Assembly: GCA_009741485.1 (NCBI GenBank)
Contig: CM019230.1
Location: 9,958,010-10,022,009, forward strand
DNA: 64,000 bases
Origin: Malurus cyaneus samueli
Taxonomy: Eukaryota; Chordata; Aves; Passeriformes; Maluridae
Reading direction: 5' to 3'
Shown: positions 58,701-64,000 of the stretch, piece after piece
Numbering within the stretch: the stretch's first letter is position 1
How the letters are laid out: every line of letters starts with the position of its first letter
Program-made: the position numbers and the translations under genes
The notes under the pieces: model-generated
Told to the model about the DNA's origin: nothing
The model's database searches: none
The model's input: only the letters and a program-made list of their open reading frames with translations

Positions 58701-60007
58701 TCATGGACGTGCTCAGGTGTTTTGTTGCTTTTTCTTCATCCACTGCAGGAGGAGCATAAATATACTTATTAAAGAAAGGAAATCTTTATTGAGCATGATC
58801 ATCTTGCTTCATCCCAGAGTCTGGTTGGGTGGAAAATCAGTTAAAAGAAAAAAAAGACTTGAGATACTCTTCTTCCTGATAAAAACATCTTGCATGGTTT
58901 TCTTTGGGCCCCTTTCTCTGCTGCTGGAAATAAAACCTTGTTCCCATGTGCATTCACATACCTGCACACCCCTGGGAGAGGCCACAGGGGCTCCAAGCAC
59001 GTTTGGAGGCAGCTTGCTTGCAATCTGAACATCTGACCCACCTCTGCCCTGCAGTCACAGCTGTTACAGCAGAATATGTGTGTGTGCACAGGGTGGTAAT
59101 GCTGGCAAGCAATTATTTTTTACATATATCTGCTTAATAATTACTGAGTCCTTATTCCTCTTAAAAGGTCCTGTGTGATCACAAACAGATTTATTTACCA
59201 GTTACTGTTTAGATAGGTACAGTAAAGCAACCACCACCTCCTCTATTGATGCACGTGCTTTATCATGCATTTAATGGTCTTGTTTCTCCATAATTAATGA
59301 GTCCTCTAGTGGGAAATAAATTAAAATCCCAGTTTGGGGATCAATCAGTGCACACAAACAGCCTCTGTAATGGGAAGTTCATGTTCTGTAGGGAAGATAT
59401 TTTTCTGGAATGGCTTATCTCCACCTCAGTGCAACAGTGTTTGGCTTAGTTAAGGCACAGGTCTAGAAGAAATGGATTTTTTTTTAAAAAAGGAAAGTTG
59501 AAAAAATTTCATAAAAATATGCATAGCCCTGGATGACAGAGATACAGTTTCCCATTGCCTTGTGATTTTGAGACATTTCCTTCAGAGAAAAACAACTGAG
59601 ATGCTTTGCTGAAGTGGAGCTTTTTCTGCCTTAAAATGAATCCTGGTAGAGGCTCAGCACTGAGGTCTCTGAAGCCACTGAAATGCTCCATGTACTTTAA
59701 ACCAACATTCTGTGTCCTTTCAACCCATCAGTGTCCAAATGTCTGCATGACCAGACAACATTTCCAGAATAGAAATAAAACCAGAATTGGAGGATGGGAC
59801 TTCAAGGCCTGTTGGATGGGCAGCAGAGGAGAACTTGCTGCAGTCTGGAGGTCACAGTGAATCCCTCATCTCGACTGACAGTCTGCACTGTGTAGGGCTG
59901 GGTTTCTTTCCAGGATGCCCTGTAGGCCTGATCCGAAGTTTGAATCAAGGAGTGTCTTCTGTGACTTGTGTTAGGGGTCCAGCAGGAGCTGAAGGATTTC
60001 AGTATCA
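55785..60007. other. single-copy DNA, AT-rich, no gene recognised
   Basis: About 4.2 kb. It includes T-rich tracts near 57611-57621 and two AT-rich stretches with clustered TAATTA-type motifs (56400-56480 and 59105-59345), described as findings. No gene or transposon recognised. Confidence 0.4.
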
Positions 60008-60200
60008 ACTTTCTGTGAGGGTGGGGAGCCCCTGGCACAGGCTGCCCAGAGAAGCTGTGGCTGCCCCATCCCTGGAAGTGTCCAGAGCCAGGCTGAACGA
60101 GGATTAGAGTCACTTGGGATAGTGGAAGGTGTCCCTGCCTGTGGCATGGGGATGGAACTTTAAGGTCCCTCCAACCTAAACCATTCTGTGATTCTGTGAT
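60008..60200 (+). mobile_element. CR1 LINE 3' end, ~190 bp, with intact octamer tail
   Basis: The only copy with a clean terminal tail, ATTCTGTGATTCTGTGAT. It reads TTCTGTGAGGGTGGGGAGCC, then in frame PWHRLPREAVAAPSLEVSRA (end of CR1 ORF2), then GGATAGTGGAAGGTGTCCC and CCAACCTAAACC. The preserved tail suggests a younger insertion than most others here. Confidence 0.95.
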
Positions 60201-63200
60201 CAACAAACCACAGAGAAATTCTGTTTGAGGTTGAGTCCCTTTACCTTCTGTGGGGCAGAGATGTGTCCTTGGGATAGGGTTCACCTCATGGAACTAATAT
60301 GAGCTTGTCTGGGCTCCCTCTGGTGCCAACCAAGGCAGATGAGCAAAAGGAGATGGCAATTAATCTCTCCAATTACCCTAAAACCCTTCCAATGTTATGG
60401 GGGAGCTGCCAGCCCTCATCAGTACTGTCCTTGCAGCTGGTGAGGAGCACACACATTATTGGAAGTGTCAGCTATGAATGTGATCTTAATACAAGGAGGG
60501 AAAGAATATGTTAAAATTTAATTTGCCATAAAATATGTCCAAGTCCCTTTTTAGCTTTTACAAGGGGTTTTTAACTGGGTAGGTTGAAGTGGCTTGCAGC
60601 AATAACAGGTCTGTCGTAGGGGTGATAGATTTCATTTACTGATGGGAAAACGATGTGAATCAGCCTTGTCTGGCAGCATGATCACCTCATTGTAGTGGGA
60701 GAGTTCAGCAAGGCCACGGCTGATTAGAGGAGGCTGCGGGTGATTCTGTTCCCCAGCTTTATCACTCGGCTTTCAAGGCTTGGAGAAATATGTCAGGGGC
60801 TGTGGGGGATGAAATGAACTGTCCCAGAGTGGGTGAGTCTCCTTCTAGGACTGAGAGGAATACCCTTGGAAAGAGATGGAGTACAGAAAGCATGGCTGGG
60901 GAAGGGAGGAGTGGGAGGAGGATGAATGGGAAGAGCCCTTTTTGTGGCTTCAGTATTATTGATCTGGTCATTAATAATGTGATGAACCTTAAGTGAAATT
61001 CAGGTGTCAGTGCCAAGGCAGGTTATTTCTGTCATAAACAGCATGTCAGGCAATCTGAGAACACAGATATTCAGTGGGATGGAGAGGAGAAAGCTGGTGC
61101 TTCCCAGGAGCCTGTACATTGCAAGGTGCAAGAGACATTTTTTCACCTTGGGCCAAGGGTTCAGGGGAAATTCAGTGTTTCTCCAAACTGGAGAACTCTC
61201 AATGAAACACCCTCAAAATTCACAAGTGCCTTCATTTTCTGTCAAGTAATTACAGTCTCTCCAAGGCTGTGCTTCAGCCTCTCCCTCCCATGAACCCAGG
61301 CCCTGAGAGTCTCGTGCCAGCCTTCTCTACTTCTTTCCCTTGTCAATATTCCTCATTTTTATTGTCATTTTCCTTGACTCCTGGGAGCTCTTTTCAAATA
61401 CTACAAAAATTATGATGCTTCTGTATTTGTCTGAAAAAATTTCACGTTTCCTTCTGTCTTGAAAAAAATACTGAACATTTCTTTTGAAAGCAGTATTTTT
61501 TGCCAACATATTTCTCTGGACAGTAGACTGCACTGGTCCCACAGTGCTAGATTGTATTTCTGCAGCCAGAAGTCTGAAGGTTCTCTAAAAAAATTAGAGC
61601 TCTTAAATGGAGATGAGTCTTGCCAAGTTAGGAGGGCTCCAAATCCTCCAGGTCCTCAGCCCTGTTTGGATTCACAGATAATGGTGAGTATCTTGGAGTA
61701 CCTTGGAATAGAGTCAAACTTAAGTTTGTCCAGTGAAAGGCCTAAAGATCTTCCTTCCCTGTGCCTACAAAACACAAATTATCTTTTATTATGTTTCAAA
61801 TTCATGTTTTTTCAGGTCTTTAATTCTAAGCTTTATTTGTGGAAGGGTGGAAGGTCTGAGAAGTGGACAATGCAATGAGTTATTGTATCTAATTGCTGTT
61901 CTGCATAACATGTGCTGTGGTGATTTTGGGTGTCTTAAAACAAATTTGTGTATTTTATGGTCAGCACCCAGGTAGGGATGTGACCTCAGGCTGTGGGATC
62001 TCTTTGGTATCTCCCACTAAATTCTCACCAGCCTACCCAGTATCCTGTTAGAATATTTAATCCCCTTCCTCTGGAAACCGAGCCTTGTTGGTCAAAAGAT
62101 AAAGAACCGGAATAAGTAGCTGGGTAGTTAAAAGATCCCGGTGGATTTGGAGTCTCGGGATCTGTTGGGCAGCATTGGTTGCTGACTGCATGGAGGCCAC
62201 TGAAGTCTTTCATGGTATTTTGCTGTTCACTGAAAAATGTGTACAGGTCATTGACATTCCAAATCTTATGTTTAATCTCTTTTCCCACTGGAATCCTTCC
62301 TAAAGGCCTTTGCTGTGCAGTGCTTTGTCCTTCTTCTTAAGGTATTTGGAAGACATGAGAGACCACATGAGAGAGATTTCTGATGTTTTAAAAACACTCT
62401 CTGGACCCTGCAGATTATAGCCTTAAAATTTCCTTCCTGGAGCAAATTTCTTCTCTTTTAGCATTCAATGAATACTCAGGTTGCTTTTCTGGGGACACAG
62501 GGAAATGTAGATATGTGCTCCAGATTAGACGTTGATACAATGCAAACACACTACAGAGGAAATCCTGGCAGGGTCAGGTTCCCTCCTCAGATTGTATCTT
62601 TGCAGTGGGTTACTCAGTGCAGTAACTCAATCTTATTTGAGTCCCCTTCAAACCAGGGTGATGCTATTTCCCACAGCATTAAAAAGCTGAAGCTAATTAC
62701 ATTTTTATTTCATTAAGTATCCTGAATGTTGCCCATGTATTTCAGGGAATGGCATAACCTGATTTATAAACATATCACCACGTGAGCAGTGTCCATGAAA
62801 GCAATTTTATAAACATTCTTTTGTTGCTTCCAGCTTTCTGCCTATTTGCAGCAGGGCTTGGTGGAAAGATCCTTGGTGGGGTGAACCTTGGTGTTTCTTT
62901 CCTCCAGGAAGCCAAGCAGTCCTGGACATCTGTCTCCTGGACAATCGGTCTCTTCGGGTAGCCTTGAGACCAACAATCCAGGAGAGGCTGGAAGTGCAGC
63001 CTGTCTGGAGAGTGTCTGCCAGGGAGGGGGGAAAAGAGCTCAGAAAGGGATCATTTCACAGCCAGATGTTGTCCTGTGGGATATGGACAGAGGAAGTGCA
63101 GCAGCCTCCACATTACTGATGGGCAGGGATAATGTGTAGGGGTGGGAAGAGGAGAGAGCAGGGAGCTCCTCAAAATGAAGCTGTGATTCTCACACCATCT

Positions 63201-64000
63201 CTTGACGGTGAGAAGGATTAACACTGTGATTCTGGGATGAGATTTTTGAAAAAAAACACCCAGTATTGCAAGAGTGAAGATAGAAGTCTGAGATGAGCTC
63301 ATACAAGTGTAGTAATTTTGCCGTTTTCCTCTACTCTTCAGCTCCTGGAGTCTTGCCTTTAGCTGAAAGCACTGATTTTCTTGGTTTTATTGAATATGTT
63401 TTTAGCACAATGGTGGGTAGGGCCAGCTGATACCACCATCCATCCTAAAGCCCATTGTTACCATGATCCATCCTAAGACTAAAGCAAGTTGAACCAGCTA
63501 ATAACTTACATACCTGTTGGAGCTCCCTGTTTAGGAGTTTTTATAGCCTCTTTTACAGGCAGAATCTGATCACTTTGTGCTCTCAGTTTTGGTCCCGCTG
63601 CCCTAAACACTGTGAGTTTTAGAGTTGGTGCTTGTGTTCTGGGGGGATTTGGGCAGATCCCATCACACCCCTTGCCTTGGGACAGGGTGCTGGTGAGGGG
63701 CATCTGTCTTCCTCCTCCTCATGACAAGGATCCAGGTGCTGGGAGCTGGGATTGCTCCACAGCTACCCTCAGCATTGCAGTCATTAGCAGTCAAATCTAC
63801 CCCTCTACTAGAAGCAGGACCAAATGTAATAAAATAAATATTATTTCCTTTCTCTTTCCCAAGCATTTCCTTACAAAAAATCATCACCTTTAAAAAAGGA
63901 ATTAAAAAACCAAATCAGCTGTGTCTCCAAGCAAAGTTGGTATTTTTCTTTCTTTTAATCTACAAGAAAAATGTCCTTATCTAGCCCACCAGCTCAGCCT
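60201..64000. other. single-copy DNA, no gene recognised
   Basis: About 3.8 kb to the window end. It contains one weak acceptor plus open-frame candidate near 62908. No transposon, RNA or coding feature supported. Confidence 0.4.

Noticed and set aside
59802..60284. 160-codon minus-strand frame
   Set aside because: Antisense reading of the sense CR1 fragment at 60008-60200.

Overview
The window looks like nuclear DNA from a bird, most likely a songbird (Passeriformes). The main evidence is 14 scattered, 5'-truncated 3' ends of CR1 LINEs. Several of them still end in the octamer-like tail ATTCTGTGATTCTGTGAT, and several still encode the C-terminal motif of CR1 ORF2. Two solitary long terminal repeats of endogenous retroelements, each with a 5-bp target-site duplication, fit the same picture. 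I infer bird and songbird from these repeat families, not from any gene.

I found no complete protein-coding gene, rRNA, tRNA, snRNA or CRISPR array. The open frames outside repeats are short (177 codons at most), unrelated to anything I know, and fit chance expectation. The window is best read as intergenic DNA or the inside of a very large intron. Three weak splice-acceptor plus open-frame candidates (near 15.68, 26.29 and 62.91 kb) are listed as findings only.

Layout. 0-10.6 kb: single-copy DNA with two CR1 ends. 10.6-11.95 kb: a CR1 end followed at once by an 875-bp solo LTR with a perfect GGGTG duplication. 12-19.6 kb: mostly single-copy, one CR1 end and a T-rich tract. 21.4-23.15 kb: a GC- and CpG-rich element, probably a solo LTR (duplication GGTGC), that contains about 855 bp of a 41-bp minisatellite. 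This is the most distinctive object in the window. 23.2-32.8 kb: single-copy. 32.8-45.5 kb: six CR1 ends, and a diverged pair of 160-bp segments 1.1 kb apart (37.78 and 38.89 kb) whose best-matching part differs mainly at third codon positions and is followed in both copies by a splice-donor-like AG|GTAAA. 45.5-64 kb: three CR1 ends, a perfect (GGAT)19 microsatellite and AT-rich single-copy stretches that may include conserved noncoding elements.

No gene system operates here that I can see. The long open frames on both strands at 21.4-23.0 kb are a by-product of the stop-free minisatellite.
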